A stretch of DNA of 64,000 nt from Actinernus sp. WN-2022 (GCA_030867875.1 JAOWCC010000044.1:2140501-2204500); one strand, 5' to 3'; counted from the first letter of the stretch, positions 54,505 through 64,000 are shown. Notes: generated from the sequence alone by a model not told the origin. Numbers and translations are program-made.

Positions 54505-55140
54505 GGGATTTACGCCTCCGTAATGGTGGCGTAAAGACGACGTAAATATACACTTTACAGTTCTTTACGTAATTTTTACGTCTTCGTAAAGACGGTCTTT
54601 ACGCAGCATTTACGGTGATACGTAAAGACAGCGTAGTGATACCCTTTAGCGCAGTGTTTACGCTATGCGTAAAGAACCGTAAACGTGCTCTTTACAGACC
54701 TTTACACAACCGTAAATGTATGTAAATTCAAAATTTACGCAAACGCGACAAGCGTAAATAACCTTAAATATGCTATTTACGGAACTTTACTATAACATAA
54801 AACTGTGTAAATCCAAAATTTACGCAAACGCGACAAGCGTAAATAACCTTAAATATGCTCTTTACGGAACTTTACAATAATCGTAAATGTGTGTAAATCC
54901 AAAATTTACGCAAACGCGACAAGCGTAAATAGCCTTAAATGTGCTCTTTACGGAACTTTGCTACGACGTAAATTCAAAATTCACGCAAACGCGACAAGCG
55001 TAAATAGCCTTAAATGTGCTCTTTAAGACCGGACCTTTACTATAACCGTAAAACTATGTAAATCCAACATTTACGCAACTTTAATATTGCCGTCAAGCCA
55101 TGCAAAGCTATGATTTACGCGAACGTTTCAAGCATATGCT
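54505..55140. repeat. Left subterminal CGTAAA array
   Basis: Dozens of CGTAAA/TTTACG motifs. From about 54729 a longer unit of 80-95 bp (AATTTACGCAAACGCGACAA, then TTTACGGAACTTTAC) is repeated about four times with decay. These are probable transposase binding sites. Confidence 0.85.
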
Positions 55141-55896
55141 CTTTGGTGATTTTTTTACTGCTTTTTAATTGAACGTGCCAAGCGGAAAGGTTATTAAATT
55201 TGCCCTTTTACGAATCTTTTCTGCCCTCATAAATTTTATGTAAGCAGAGATGAGCGGTTAAAACAAGACAAAAAAGATTTCTTAAATCAGGGAGGTGTTT
55301 CAATCAAAGGCACAAGTGTAAAGATAAAACCACAAACAATAAGGTATGATATAACCTGTAGTTTATTCCATCCCCCTAAATTTACATTATTAATAACAAG
55401 TGTTTTTCTAAAAGTTAAAAAATACTATATTTTAACTGTAACAACCTCATTTGATAATAAAATAGTTGTAAATAGCGAGACTTAGAAAGTGCAGTCTTTT
55501 TTCCATACAATTAATATCAGAAATGCGTAACTGTAACAATCAATATTTTTCAACTTTGTTTATGAATAAATGCCAGGGGCTTATATTTGAGAAAATATAA
55601 CTTACATGTACATGTGCTGCAATACATTTTAATCATGTAACCTCTGCAGTCATTCAAGTAACTCTGTATTTTCTCAAAAGAAATACCCAGGCTTTATTTT
55701 AAATTTAGCCATAATAATATTATGATAATAATTTTGTTGTTAAGAGCTTCATTTCTGAAATCCTCACTGGCTCAGGGAACCAGTAAAATTAAATACTAAT
55801 TTCACACATGTTTTTGAAAGTTAATACAAAATCTACCAAGTCATGCAGTGATCAGAGCAATTGTATCAACTTTGAAAACACAAGTGAAATTAATCC
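55141..55896. other. Interior of the element, nothing recognised
   Basis: AT-rich, no repeats of note and no coding frame. Confidence 0.4.
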
Positions 55897-55900
55897 TTAA

Positions 55901-56306
55901 AGGGAATCTTCGCTGAAAAACAATGTTTTCTCTCAAATGATTGTTATACATGCCTACCATAAGTCTGTTTCTGTGTTTGTCACCAATAAATCGTACACTA
56001 GATGTCATTTAGGCACAGATTTTCCTGTCGATAATACTCATTTGAATTCCCTGTATGCTGCCATCTTGGAGTTTATGATGTCACAGTGTTGCCCCAGTTG
56101 TCAGAAAACAATAGTGACAACACTGTGACAGCATGATCCAAGTTGGCGGTGTACAGGATATTCAAATGAGTTTTATCGACAGGAACATTGGTGCATAAAT
56201 GACATCTACATGTAGTGTACAATTTGTTGGAGACAGATGGCAATGTATTTAGGCATCTACAAACACACACTTGAGAACAAACATTGTTATCCAGCCAAGG
56301 TTAACT
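55901..56306. mobile_element. ~405-bp palindromic MITE, TTAA-flanked
   Basis: Two arms of about 200 bp with a centre near 56105. Shared blocks include CCTGTCGATAA and ACTCATTTGAAT and CACAGTGTTG. TTAA lies at each side (55897-55900, 56307-56310). Arms have diverged, so it is older than the foldback at 9245. Confidence 0.65.
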
Positions 56307-56347
56307 TTAACAATTATTTTACGAGGACCCATGCTATTACTTGTTAA

Positions 56348-57058
56348 AGGGATACCAGAGTGAAAAACACATTTGGGCTCCAAAGCATCTTTCAGATGTA
56401 CTTCGTTCATAAAATGTATTAAAATTTGATAAAACTTTTTCAGAGTTGAGAACGAGCCCCTCAAAGTTGGCCCTGTGAAGACCTGGGCACCACCATCTTG
56501 TTGACATTAATTCCTATGACGTTTTTTACGTCTCTTTGTCCCACCAGAGTCTTGCGATGAACTTGTAGTGACTTTGTTTCTTTGTATAATTTTCACATGC
56601 TCGGAATTAGAGTAGACTTTCATCGATATGGCAGAGCAATTTCGTACTAGAACAAAAATATGATAAAGACGATATTGTGAGAACTTCAGAAGACTGGGAG
56701 GACAAAGAAAAGCATGTATATGTAGAAGGCGAGAATATCAGCTTGTACGTGATAAAATACGGTACTCTAATTTCAGATCGTGTGAAAATTATACAAGGAA
56801 AACAAGTCGATACAAGTTAATCACAAGTTAATCGCAAGACTCCGGTGGGACTAAGTGACGTAAAAAAACGTCATAGGAATTAATGTCAACAAGATGGCAG
56901 TGCCCAGGTCTTCGCGGGGCCAACTTTGAGGTGCTCGTTCTCAACTCTGAAAAAGTTTTATCAAATTTTAATACATTTTCCGAACAAAGTACGTCTGATG
57001 CTTTAATCTCTAGATTAGATGCTTTTGAGCCCAAATGTGTTTTTCACTTGGGTATCCC
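56348..57058. mobile_element. ~710-bp TIR element, TTAA-flanked
   Basis: Long inverted arms of roughly 200-240 bp: AGGGATACC at the left, GGTATCCC at the right, with AGTGAAAAACACATTTGGGC and AACTCTGAAAAAGTTTTATC blocks in each arm. TTAA at 56344-56347 and 57059-57062. No transposase. Confidence 0.75.
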
Positions 57059-57608
57059 TTAAAGAAATGATCTGTGTAAAAAGTATGATAAATTCCATTG
57101 TTCTGCTGTATTGAGACTCCTTCACATGGAATTTGTCTTTGTTTTAGACTACAAAAACACTGGGTGACAGTTATGAATATTCTGAAATAAAAGTAGTAGA
57201 AAGTCTTAGTTTCATGCCAAATTTATGGACAAATTCTCTTCCAATTAATACTAGGAACAGCCAAAACCAACAGCTATGAAACAGGACAGGCACGATTGAC
57301 AACATTCCAAACTGCAGTGAAAAGCCTAGTTTATGTTTTTATAAGTCTTATCTGTGGGCTTCTTCCATGTGTACTCAGCAAACCAGCTACCTTGTTGCTA
57401 CGTGTACGTGTAAGTGCTTTCCATACTGTACACGTATGCCTACCAGTCCTGTTCTATCTTCGCTTTTCTGGTATACACGTATGCTGAAAAAAGGAAGAGT
57501 GCAACTGTTAGCAGTGCTCTAGCCACTTAATTTACATTATTTTGATAAATAAATATTTTTTATTTTATTTTCGAGTTGTTTGTGTTGCCACTGGAAGCCC
57601 CACTAACA

Positions 57609-58301
57609 TAGCCTGCGTGGCATCCGAACTGAACCCCAGTTAAGTCCGTCTGCAAAACAGCGACAGAAAGCTTGTTCTGGACCCCCAGCAGCGTACCGTG
57701 ATTTGAGTACGCGTTCTGATTGGCTTTTAAAAATGCTTTTTCTCACACGCCTTCTGACTTGCCATTCAACTGTCACCAGCTTGTCACCTGTTAGTCTCCC
57801 CAGAATCCAAGAACCACTCGCGCCAGAACATTCGTCTGGCAGGAAATCGTTAGTGGAAATATAGAGGCTAAACTTAAAAATATGGATGTAGAATCTGTTC
57901 AAATAGCTTCGCATATATTCTGTTCTTAGCTTTTATCAAGAAATAACAAATATTTTGGAAGAACTCATTTATTTTGAGGCTGAACTAGTGAGCTCGTGTA
58001 AAATGCCGACAAAAGCGAGTCGTTGCTTATTTAATTTGTACATTTACGCTGTAATTGGTCTAGACAAATGAGGAATGGAATGTCGTGCTGATGTAACCAG
58101 CTGTTGGAGCTATCGCATGGCGTGACGATCCTAGTCATTTCAAAATAGCCAGTCAGAAGGCGTGTGAGAAAAAGCATTTTTAAAAGCCAATCAGAATGCA
58201 TACTCAAATCACGGTACGCTGCTGGGGGTCTAGAACAAGCTTTCTGTCGCTGTTTCGCAGACGGCCTTAACCGGGGTTCAGTTCGGATGCGACGCAGGCT
58301 A
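57609..58301. mobile_element. 693-bp Mutator-like element with ~155-bp TIRs
   Basis: Termini TAGCCTGCGTGGCATCCGAA and complement of TAGCCTGCGTCGCATCCGAA, with TIRs of about 155 bp. An 8-bp repeat CACTAACA flanks it (57601-57608, 58302-58309); a 9-bp match would need one mismatch. No coding frame. Same terminal octamer as the elements at 25383 and 31323. Confidence 0.8.
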
Positions 58302-61049
58302 CACTAACAAAGAACATGTCTACTGTTAATTTAAAGATTACACTGGTATCTTAGTCATGAAATGACCTGAAGATAAACACTTTTTCTAAATAAATAAATA
58401 AGTACTGGCAAACTGATAGACAAATGTAAACAATTATGCAATATTAAGCCTCAACATACAGATTACATGTATATACAGTCTGTACATGTAGCTATTATAT
58501 ATCAGGACTGAACATGAAACCAAGAATATTTTTAATGAATGCTGGCCAACTGAAGTTCTCAAAGGAGTCAAGTCTACACAAATGCAGTCTTCAACGTTTA
58601 CCTGTTCACCCAAAAAAAACCAGACCATGCGAAAAACTACAGAGGTGCATGTTGACAGATAAAAATAACCTTGAATTTGTAACAGGACCTGGAACAACCA
58701 CAGGATGATCTAAGCAAGGACCCGGCAAAATCACAGATCGAATTGCAATTTAGCGTGTTGGTTTTTATGGAGGGAGGTACATGTAAAATGGAGAATCCCA
58801 AAAAAAACTTGGAGCAAAGGCAAAATACCAACAAACTTGCCGCAATTGAGAATCCAACCCAGGGCCACAGAAGTGAGAAGCAAAATGCCATCCCCCCCCC
58901 CCCCACTCAAGTATGTTAGGTGGAGACGCCAACATGTCAATGCATTAGTCCATATATGGTTCTCTCTAGAGAGATATGTCTGGGTGTTAACGAGTCTCTC
59001 TGTTCACAGTAGTAGAACAAAGCAACATGTATGATGTCAACGCATCAATGTTGGCGTCAACACTTATGTACTTGAGTGAGGGGGGTATTCTGCGATCTAG
59101 CCTACAAATCCATTTGAAAACATCTTAGAACAACAGGTTATGATAGAAAGATCATACTGAATTTTGTTCTAAAATGTTTGATTAATTGCAAGTGATTTTT
59201 ATTTGATCCTTGAGATACTGATTGTAGTCAAATATATATTAAGTTTATATGCATGTGGCCATTGTCCCTGACATTGTTATTTTGTCTATTTACATGTAGT
59301 AGCTTACCAGTGTCACAGCGATTTCACGATTTCAAGGTCTTCCTAGTTAGAACTGATCTAATTACCGAATTAACAAGTGCCGTTAGCTCAATTGAATATA
59401 GAACAAAGCACTCCAGTCGATAACACTCCTTTATTCAGCAAAGTTCTTTCAAAATAGATGGAAAAGGTTATAAAAACTTACATACCACAATAATTACGTC
59501 AACTTCATTATGGTTTCATGCATGTAAAAATCATCAGGCTATTTGGCAGTTGTTTCCAAATATGAGCTCCACTCGCTCCAAGCTGAGGCAAGTTTTAAAA
59601 CTTCCCGCCGTTTTCGATCTTAATTAGTTCATTAGCTCGTTTATTCAGGAAGTTTTCAGTTGAAAATAGAACAAAGCATGCGAGTCAATAACACTTCCTT
59701 TATTCGGCAAAGTCTTTTGAATTCAAAGTAGGCGGATTTACGGGTTATCAAAACCTTTAAGTATCCACAATAATTACATCATCTACCTGTTGGCTTCAGG
59801 CAAGAAATACTAACAACTAATCATTCGAAGATGATTAATTGCAGCATTTACCGTAGCTTACCAACACGAATTTTGTCAAAGAAAAACAAAACGTGAATTT
59901 TAAAATAGAATTGAATGCCTTACACATTACTGGTAGCTTTTTGCATTACTATTCTCCATGTCCAATACATTACAGTAATAATAAGAAGGAAAACATATGT
60001 ATTTATAACCTTTTAAAAGGTTGGAGGGGAGGGGGGTGAAATGGCTAGCGAATTCATTGGGGAAGGGCGAAATCGCTGGTACACCGGAAGTACATGTATG
60101 GGCTGGAAATTATCATATGATTAACAAATCGGTGCCCGCGAAGACTTCTGGGTAGAGCTGAGACACGAGGTTCACTACGATTTTGTGTTATTCTTATCAT
60201 TATTTACTCGCTTAGTCTTATAGAAACGTTCTTGTTAACTGAGAAATATACTCAAACACAACGCAATGTCCTATGCTTGTAACTAGATGGTTAATTCGAG
60301 TCGCCGATGAGTATTTAAGTTGTAATGAGACTTCATGTTTTCACTCCTCTGCTCGTCAAGCAAGGTGAGAGAGCGGTTTGTAGCAGTTGGACTCTGCCGT
60401 CTCTGGCCACATGTATATACGTTTTTTTTTGCATAGTTAGTTCGTCCATAGTCATTTACTTTTTGTTAGTATTATTAAGGGACCTACTGATCAACATATC
60501 TACTTGTAGGAATTACTTTAAAACTGAGGAAAAAGGCTTACCGTCGTACTAATCTTCGAACGGTTTTTAGTGTTTCGTTTTCCTCCACGGATACCAGTCC
60601 ATAAATAGTCATTCAGGGTCCACACGACGTCTTGATGAGTTCTTAGCTTGGTTCCAAAACTCTTTAAGCAGCTAACCTTCTGTAAATCCATTGAATTTGT
60701 AGGAAAAGACCACTCGGAAAGTGTTTCGTCGTGGAATCATTGAAGTTAGACCTGATATGCTCATGAGCGTTGCCGCTGACCGATTTGCAGTACTGTAGTT
60801 ACCAGTCCCTACTTGTGTATAAGGAGGCACAGTTGTTCTCGCGGAACAACCGCGGACTTGATCGATCTTCCGGACTATTTTCATAATATTATTTAGTACT
60901 ATTATATAGTATTATTTTTCATTTATTAATGCATAAGCAATTTACATGCTAACTTGCTCACAAAGTAGATACTATTTAAATAGTTCTCTGCATTTGAGAA
61001 AATTTCCGGTGTTTAGTTTTACACAGGCTGAGAAACTTTATACCGGCCC
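58302..61049. other. Element interior, imperfect duplication only
   Basis: No gene recognised. A block with GAACAAAGCA, then AACAC.CCTTTATTC, then ACAATAATTAC occurs at about 59397-59500 and again at about 59667-59780 in the same orientation. A run of C lies at about 58892-58905. Confidence 0.45.
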
Positions 61050-61392
61050 TGTGTTTACGCATCTTTTATGCTTCCACGTAAAGATAGCACACAACTCTAC
61101 TTTACGCATATTCACGCTTCCAAGTAAATCTGCATAAAGATGGCAACATACTTTACGCATCTTTACGCTTACATAAATCTACGTAAAGATGGCAACCAAC
61201 TTTACGCAACTTTATTCTTCCAAGTAAATCTGCGTAAAGATGGCAACCAACTTCACGCATCTTTACGCTTACGTAAATCTACGTAAAGATGGCAACCAAC
61301 TTTACGCAACTTTATGCTTCCAAGTAAATCTGCGTAAAGATGGCAGCCAACTTTACGCACCTTTACGTTTTCAATAAAGAAGCGTAAAGTTG
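61050..61392. repeat. Right subterminal CGTAAA array
   Basis: About six copies of a 60-66-bp unit with TTCCAAGTAAATCTGCGTAA, AAGATGGCAACCAACTTTAC and GCATCTTTACGCTTAC. It shares the hexamer CGTAAA with the left array, but the longer unit differs. Confidence 0.85.
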
Positions 61393-61687
61393 TCATTTCA
61401 TGCTGTGTAAGAAACTTGGCGTTCACATCTCGAAGCATGAAAAGACTGTTATGTTAGCAAAAGCTAAGGCGAATTCCGTGGAAGTCAAAGTCTCAAAAGC
61501 TCTATCCGATTGTAACATTTCAGAAGCCGAGTTCGGAAGCGTTATTGATGAGAAAAGGAAATATGAGGCGCTTAAACTAGAAATACGGCAAAAAAACAGG
61601 CAAGAAGGTGGATTAAAAAACGTAGAAGAACTTCGATCCGAAATCCGAAAGGAGATGAGAGCAAAACTTGGCAGTCTAGTGGGATAA

Positions 61688-62262
61688 GAATCGATATAAC
61701 CAGCATGGATTTTATAATCTTAGTATAAATTAATTCTGATGTCTGGTTCATATGCAAATTTCTGTCGATTGTGCCCAGCGTGGATTTTACAATCTTAGTA
61801 TAAATTAATTCCAACATCCGGTTTGCACGCTAACTTCCGTTGGTGGCGCAATACTTATGATATCGATGGTGTAATATAAACCACGAGGACGGCACGCAGG
61901 TGGTATCGATAGCGTCATATAGACCACGAGGTCGGCACGCAGGTTGTATCGATGGCGCCATATAGACCACGAGGTCGGTACGAAGTATGACATCTATCAC
62001 GCAGGTGTTATTGCTGGTATAATAGAGATCATGGCCCATCCCTTTCGTCATTATCGTTTACCCATGGAGCACGGAAGGTTTCTCGCGCTCGTTAGAGACT
62101 TAAATGGCGTTCTTGATCAAGTTGGGGAGTTCATAGACACGGGAAAAGCAAAATATACCGGAGAATAATTCATTTTAAGTATTGCTGAGACTTACCTGTA
62201 ACTAATCGGACAAGAACTCGCGATCGGTCGACCAACGAAGAGTAAAATGCCACTCGAAGAGA
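61688..62262. repeat. Polinton convergent intergenic region with tandem repeats
   Basis: Two copies of GGATTTTATAATCTTAGTAT (about 61706 and 61781), then three copies of a ~43-bp unit with CATATAGACCACGAGGTCGG (61858-61985). The region separates the gene ending at 61687 from the minus-strand gene ending at 62838. Confidence 0.65.
62031..62168 (+). CDS. Possible small Polinton ORF, 45 aa
   Basis: ATG 62031 (MAHPFRHYRLPMEHGRF) to TAA 62166. The frame is also open upstream to about 61944 but there without an ATG. Composition is coding-like (DLNGVLDQVGEFIDTGKAKY), yet I recognise no family. Could be chance. Confidence 0.25.
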   Translation: MAHPFRHYRLPMEHGRFLALVRDLNGVLDQVGEFIDTGKAKYTGE

Positions 62263-62570
62263 TGTCGCAATGTAGGATGTACGGTGGAGTAGAATATCTT
62301 CGTTCACAGTCTGTGAATCATTTTAAGAATGTTTCTATAGTGTTCCTTGTCCTTTTTACGCTAGTAATAGTGTGTTTTGAAATTTTCTAGAGAGGAATTT
62401 TGATGTTTAAATCGTGTCACAATGTAGGATGTACGGCGGAGTCGAATATCTTCTTGCGCAGTCGGCGAATCATTTTAAGAATGTTTCTATAGTGTTCCTT
62501 GGCCTTTTTACGTTAGTACTAGTGTGTTTTGAAATTTTCTAGAGATGAATTTTGATGTTTAAATCGTAAA
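62263..62570 (+). repeat. 152-bp tandem duplication
   Basis: The unit 62263-62414 is repeated at 62415-62570 with a few substitutions. Each starts CAATGTAGGATGTACGG and ends TGATGTTTAAATCGT. Non-coding. Confidence 0.85.
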
Positions 62571-62606
62571 CGGCTGATTCAAGGCGCCTTGAAAGTAATT
62601 ATGTAA

Positions 62607-62772
62607 GACCGGTTTGGTAATTCAGTATAAATTATGTAGGAATGCGGTCCGGCGAGGACCGGTTTGGTAATTCAGTATAAATTATGTAGGAATGCGGTCC
62701 GGCGAGGACCGGTTTCGTAATTCAGTATAAATTATGTAGGAATGCGGTCCGGCGAGGACCGGTTTGGTAATT
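62607..62772 (+). repeat. 50-bp tandem repeat, 3.3 copies
   Basis: Units begin at 62607, 62657, 62707 and a partial one at 62757. Each contains GTATAAATTATGTAGG and then the stem-loop CGGTCC-GGCGA-GGACCG across the unit border. It lies just downstream of the TFIIB-like gene's stop. Confidence 0.9.
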
Positions 62773-62837
62773 GACATACAATAAAAAACTATTTGTGTAC
62801 ATAGCGCGTTGAAGTTGTTTTTTCCCCAGTTCTTCCT

Positions 62838-63797
62838 CTATCGGGATTTTTTCTTATCGTGTATTTCACTATCGCTAGTTAGACCGTGTCTCGTATAGAT
62901 GGGCTCAAAGTGGGAATTGTAAGCAATCAACTCATTGATAAAACGCACGACCGAACCCTTATGTATACCACACCATTTAACAACGTCAATAAGAGACATA
63001 AGAGATCCCGAACGATGTAATACCTCGTAACTCGCTCCAACGACTTTAGTTCTAAGTATGGAGCTGGTACCTATATTGTTTTCTATTGCCTTATGAACAA
63101 TCTCATAGACTATTTGTTGGGCATTCTTAGGTACTCCTTGGGGGTCGAGTTTAGCAAAAGTCGTTGCAATGTGAGGAGCTATTCGATCGGTATTTAAATC
63201 TATATCGATCTTATCGTCATCATGTAGAGAACGTATAAAGACATTTCCACGACATATGCTTTTATTGTTTAGTTGCATAAAACGAGCGACATCACCTTTA
63301 GATCTAACGAACCCACATTGTATACATGCTTGATAAAGTATAGCAGCTAAAATAGTTCGTTTCGCATAGCTACGTTTGGTACAAACTTTCCGTACTTGAA
63401 TGAATACATCGGCTACGATTACTAATACATTTGTGGGAAACGAGAGGGCGTAATTTCGTTTATAAATAGTGTTGTATGCCCGTAGTTCTAGTATAATCGT
63501 TCGTAGTTGCAATTCTTTGTTATCGCTTTGCTTTGGGATTGTGCGGTCTAGATCATGTTGATACCGAAAGCTATCCGGCCCTACTATGTGTAACCTAGTA
63601 GTAAGATTGGTGGTTGTTTCTTCACATGATTCAGTCTCTGAAATAAGACCACAGGCGGGACATATGAATTCCGTTCCTTGCATTTTCATTGGGCATAGAC
63701 ATTCGGAACATGTTTCACCAGTGTTAATATGCGACAATGGTTTGATATGTAGGCTTGCACAAATTTCTGGACCAAGTAATCTGATAAGATCATCCAT
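62838..63797 (-). CDS. TFIIB-like transcription initiation factor
   Basis: TFIIB-like factors recruit RNA polymerase to promoters. About 319 residues from ATG 63797; the frame extends 27 bp further without an ATG. There is a zinc ribbon at residues about 30-52 (CSECLCPMKMQGTEFICPAC, CX2C and CX2C). A first cyclin-like repeat follows around KRTILAAILYQACIQCGFVR and a second around KVVGASYEVLHRSG, with helix-turn-helix-like segments after each (DVARFMQLNNKSICRG; VVKWCGIHKGSVVRF). This is the TFIIB architecture, shortened in the linker. The gene lies within the Polinton, same strand as the partial gene upstream, with a similar A/T hairpin between them. TFIIB-like proteins are known from nucleocytoplasmic large DNA viruses. 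Confidence 0.75.
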   Translation of the reverse strand: MDDLIRLLGPEICASLHIKPLSHINTGETCSECLCPMKMQGTEFICPACGLISETESCEETTTNLTTRLHIVGPDSFRYQHDLDRTIPKQSDNKELQLRTIILELRAYNTIYKRNYALSFPTNVLVIVADVFIQVRKVCTKRSYAKRTILAAILYQACIQCGFVRSKGDVARFMQLNNKSICRGNVFIRSLHDDDKIDIDLNTDRIAPHIATTFAKLDPQGVPKNAQQIVYEIVHKAIENNIGTSSILRTKVVGASYEVLHRSGSLMSLIDVVKWCGIHKGSVVRFINELIAYNSHFEPIYTRHGLTSDSEIHDKKKSR

Positions 63798-63845
63798 ACT
63801 AGTTGTATACCATATGCCTGTCAATTGTCTAATTGTTCGTTTGTT

Positions 63846-63908
63846 AAAAAAAAAAAAAAAAAATTAAGAGAGGTCGCATAACAATTTCTCTTCATTCTTT
63901 TTTTTTTC
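63846..63908. terminator. A-run/T-run inverted repeat between minus-strand genes
   Basis: A long A run followed by AAGAGA faces CTCTTC followed by a T run, with a ~16-nt loop. Location is between the stop of the partial gene (63921) and the TFIIB-like start (63797), the same setting as the hairpin at 46750-46816. Confidence 0.45.
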
Positions 63909-63920
63909 GTATCGTGATTT

Positions 63921-64000
63921 CTACTTATCCTCCGATCCTACCACATTTAGATCTTTCTCACTGATGGAGAGGTCATCCAATGCATTATCGAGATCGTGAA
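63921..64000 (-). CDS. C-terminal end of a minus-strand gene, cut by the window edge
   Basis: Only the last 25 residues are visible (acidic, with NALDDLSISEKDLNVV), ending in TAG at 63921-63923. The frame is open to the edge of the window. It is probably the next Polinton gene upstream of the TFIIB-like gene. Its identity cannot be judged. Confidence 0.5.
   Translation of the reverse strand, partial: HDLDNALDDLSISEKDLNVVGSEDK

Larger units (their letters stand above)
54490..61407. mobile_element. 6.9-kb non-autonomous element (EnSpm/CACTA-like or PIF/Harbinger-like)
   Basis: Perfect 15-bp terminal inverted repeats, CACAGCATGAAATGA (54490-54504) and its complement (61393-61407), flanked by TAA target duplications (54487-54489, 61408-61410). 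Next to both ends are arrays of CGTAAA/TTTACG motifs. CAC-type termini, 3-bp duplications and subterminal arrays fit EnSpm/CACTA. TAA also fits the TWA target of PIF/Harbinger. I find no transposase inside. Three other elements are nested in it. Confidence 0.88.
54137..61687 (+). pseudogene. Polinton membrane/coiled-coil protein split by a 6.9-kb insertion
   Basis: The 5' part 54137-54489 begins at ATG 54137 (MDGDSIQPFPTAPG) and has a helical region and a Gly/Ala/Ser-rich hydrophobic stretch (SGVLSASALGSSFTGIGIPV). The 3' part 61411-61687 encodes a charged helical segment (KANSVEVKVSKALSDC; EEFG-like spacing) and the stop. The two are in register once the inserted element and one copy of the TAA target duplication are left out, so the break was caused solely by the insertion. 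As it stands the 5' part runs into the element and stops within four codons of the junction. Role unknown; the hydrophobic part suggests a membrane protein. Confidence 0.85.
43020..64000. mobile_element. Polinton/Maverick (virus-like DNA element), left-truncated, open at right
   Basis: The diagnostic set is present: protein-primed DNA polymerase B, retroviral-type integrase, A32-type packaging ATPase, double-jelly-roll-type major capsid protein and a minor capsid protein, plus several small membrane proteins. Genes on both strands overlap or nearly abut. The left boundary is set by the polymerase gene, whose frame is opened by an ATG directly after an in-frame TAA, so its N-terminus and the left terminal repeat are missing. 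The right terminus is beyond the window. No adenovirus-type maturation protease is seen in the visible part. A 6.9-kb element interrupts it at 54490-61407. Confidence 0.9.

Noticed and set aside
54505..55140. Regularly spaced repeats as a possible CRISPR array
   Set aside because: The repeats are short hexamers in both orientations with related, not unique, spacers, and they lie next to transposon TIRs in a eukaryotic context.
55937..56270. Cys-containing short frames on both strands
   Set aside because: They arise from the two arms of the palindromic MITE at 55901-56306.
62607..62772. 50-bp repeats as CRISPR-like
   Set aside because: Head-to-tail identical units with no spacers: an ordinary tandem repeat.

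Overview
The window looks like a transposon-dense, AT-rich stretch of a metazoan nuclear genome, most likely a cnidarian (anthozoan/coral type). Reasons: genes are split by GT-AG introns with metazoan-like splice sites, the DNA is packed with short inverted-repeat elements, and the mobile element families present (Polinton/Maverick, DIRS, Crypton, Tnp2/EnSpm, Mutator-like) are ones known to be abundant together in cnidarians. The host assignment is an inference from family resemblance; nothing in the window proves the species. I found no rRNA, no CRISPR array and no prokaryotic-type operon apart from the virus-like Polinton block.

Layout. 1-5100: mostly non-coding, with a 60-bp degenerate tandem repeat (4360-4690) and a YY1-like motif pair just upstream of a gene. 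5152-19410: a spliced ubiquitin-specific protease (USP) followed, in the same reading frame after a single TAA, by a spliced Ulp1/C48-type protease. The large USP intron (8009-15585) is a transposon sink: three palindromic or long-TIR elements embedded in TA microsatellites, a duplicated tRNA-Thr-like repeat, and a broken Crypton tyrosine recombinase. 19764-22486: a truncated DIRS-like retroelement (spliced gag with zinc knuckle, partial RT, RNase H). 23200-29600: a decayed Tnp2 (EnSpm/CACTA) transposase gene with a triplicated 5' region and two MITEs in its intron. 30155-42990: a kinase exon, a Mutator-like element that carries fragments of two unrelated genes and sits inside an older TA-flanked MITE, an OTU protease exon, a broken TKL-type kinase, a RecQ helicase fused to a MULE-like transposase, and a C2H2 two-exon gene of unknown role. 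43020-64000: a Polinton, truncated at its left edge and running off the right end of the window.

The Polinton carries protein-primed DNA polymerase B, retroviral-type integrase, A32-type packaging ATPase, major and minor capsid proteins, several small membrane proteins and, unusually, a TFIIB-like transcription factor. Its genes are very compact, with 1- to 16-bp overlaps. Genes 47533-48845 show a tandem duplication that made a chimeric gene. One membrane-protein gene is split by a 6.9-kb element (54490-61407) with 15-bp terminal inverted repeats, a TAA target duplication and arrays of CGTAAA/TTTACG subterminal repeats. That element has itself received three further insertions.

Working together: the Polinton genes would replicate (pPolB), package (ATPase), encapsidate (capsid proteins) and integrate (INT) a linear DNA, with the TFIIB-like factor possibly directing its own transcription. 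Most other coding segments are transposon genes at different stages of decay. Repeated nesting gives a relative time order, for example Polinton, then the CACTA-like insertion, then MITE and Mutator-like insertions into it.
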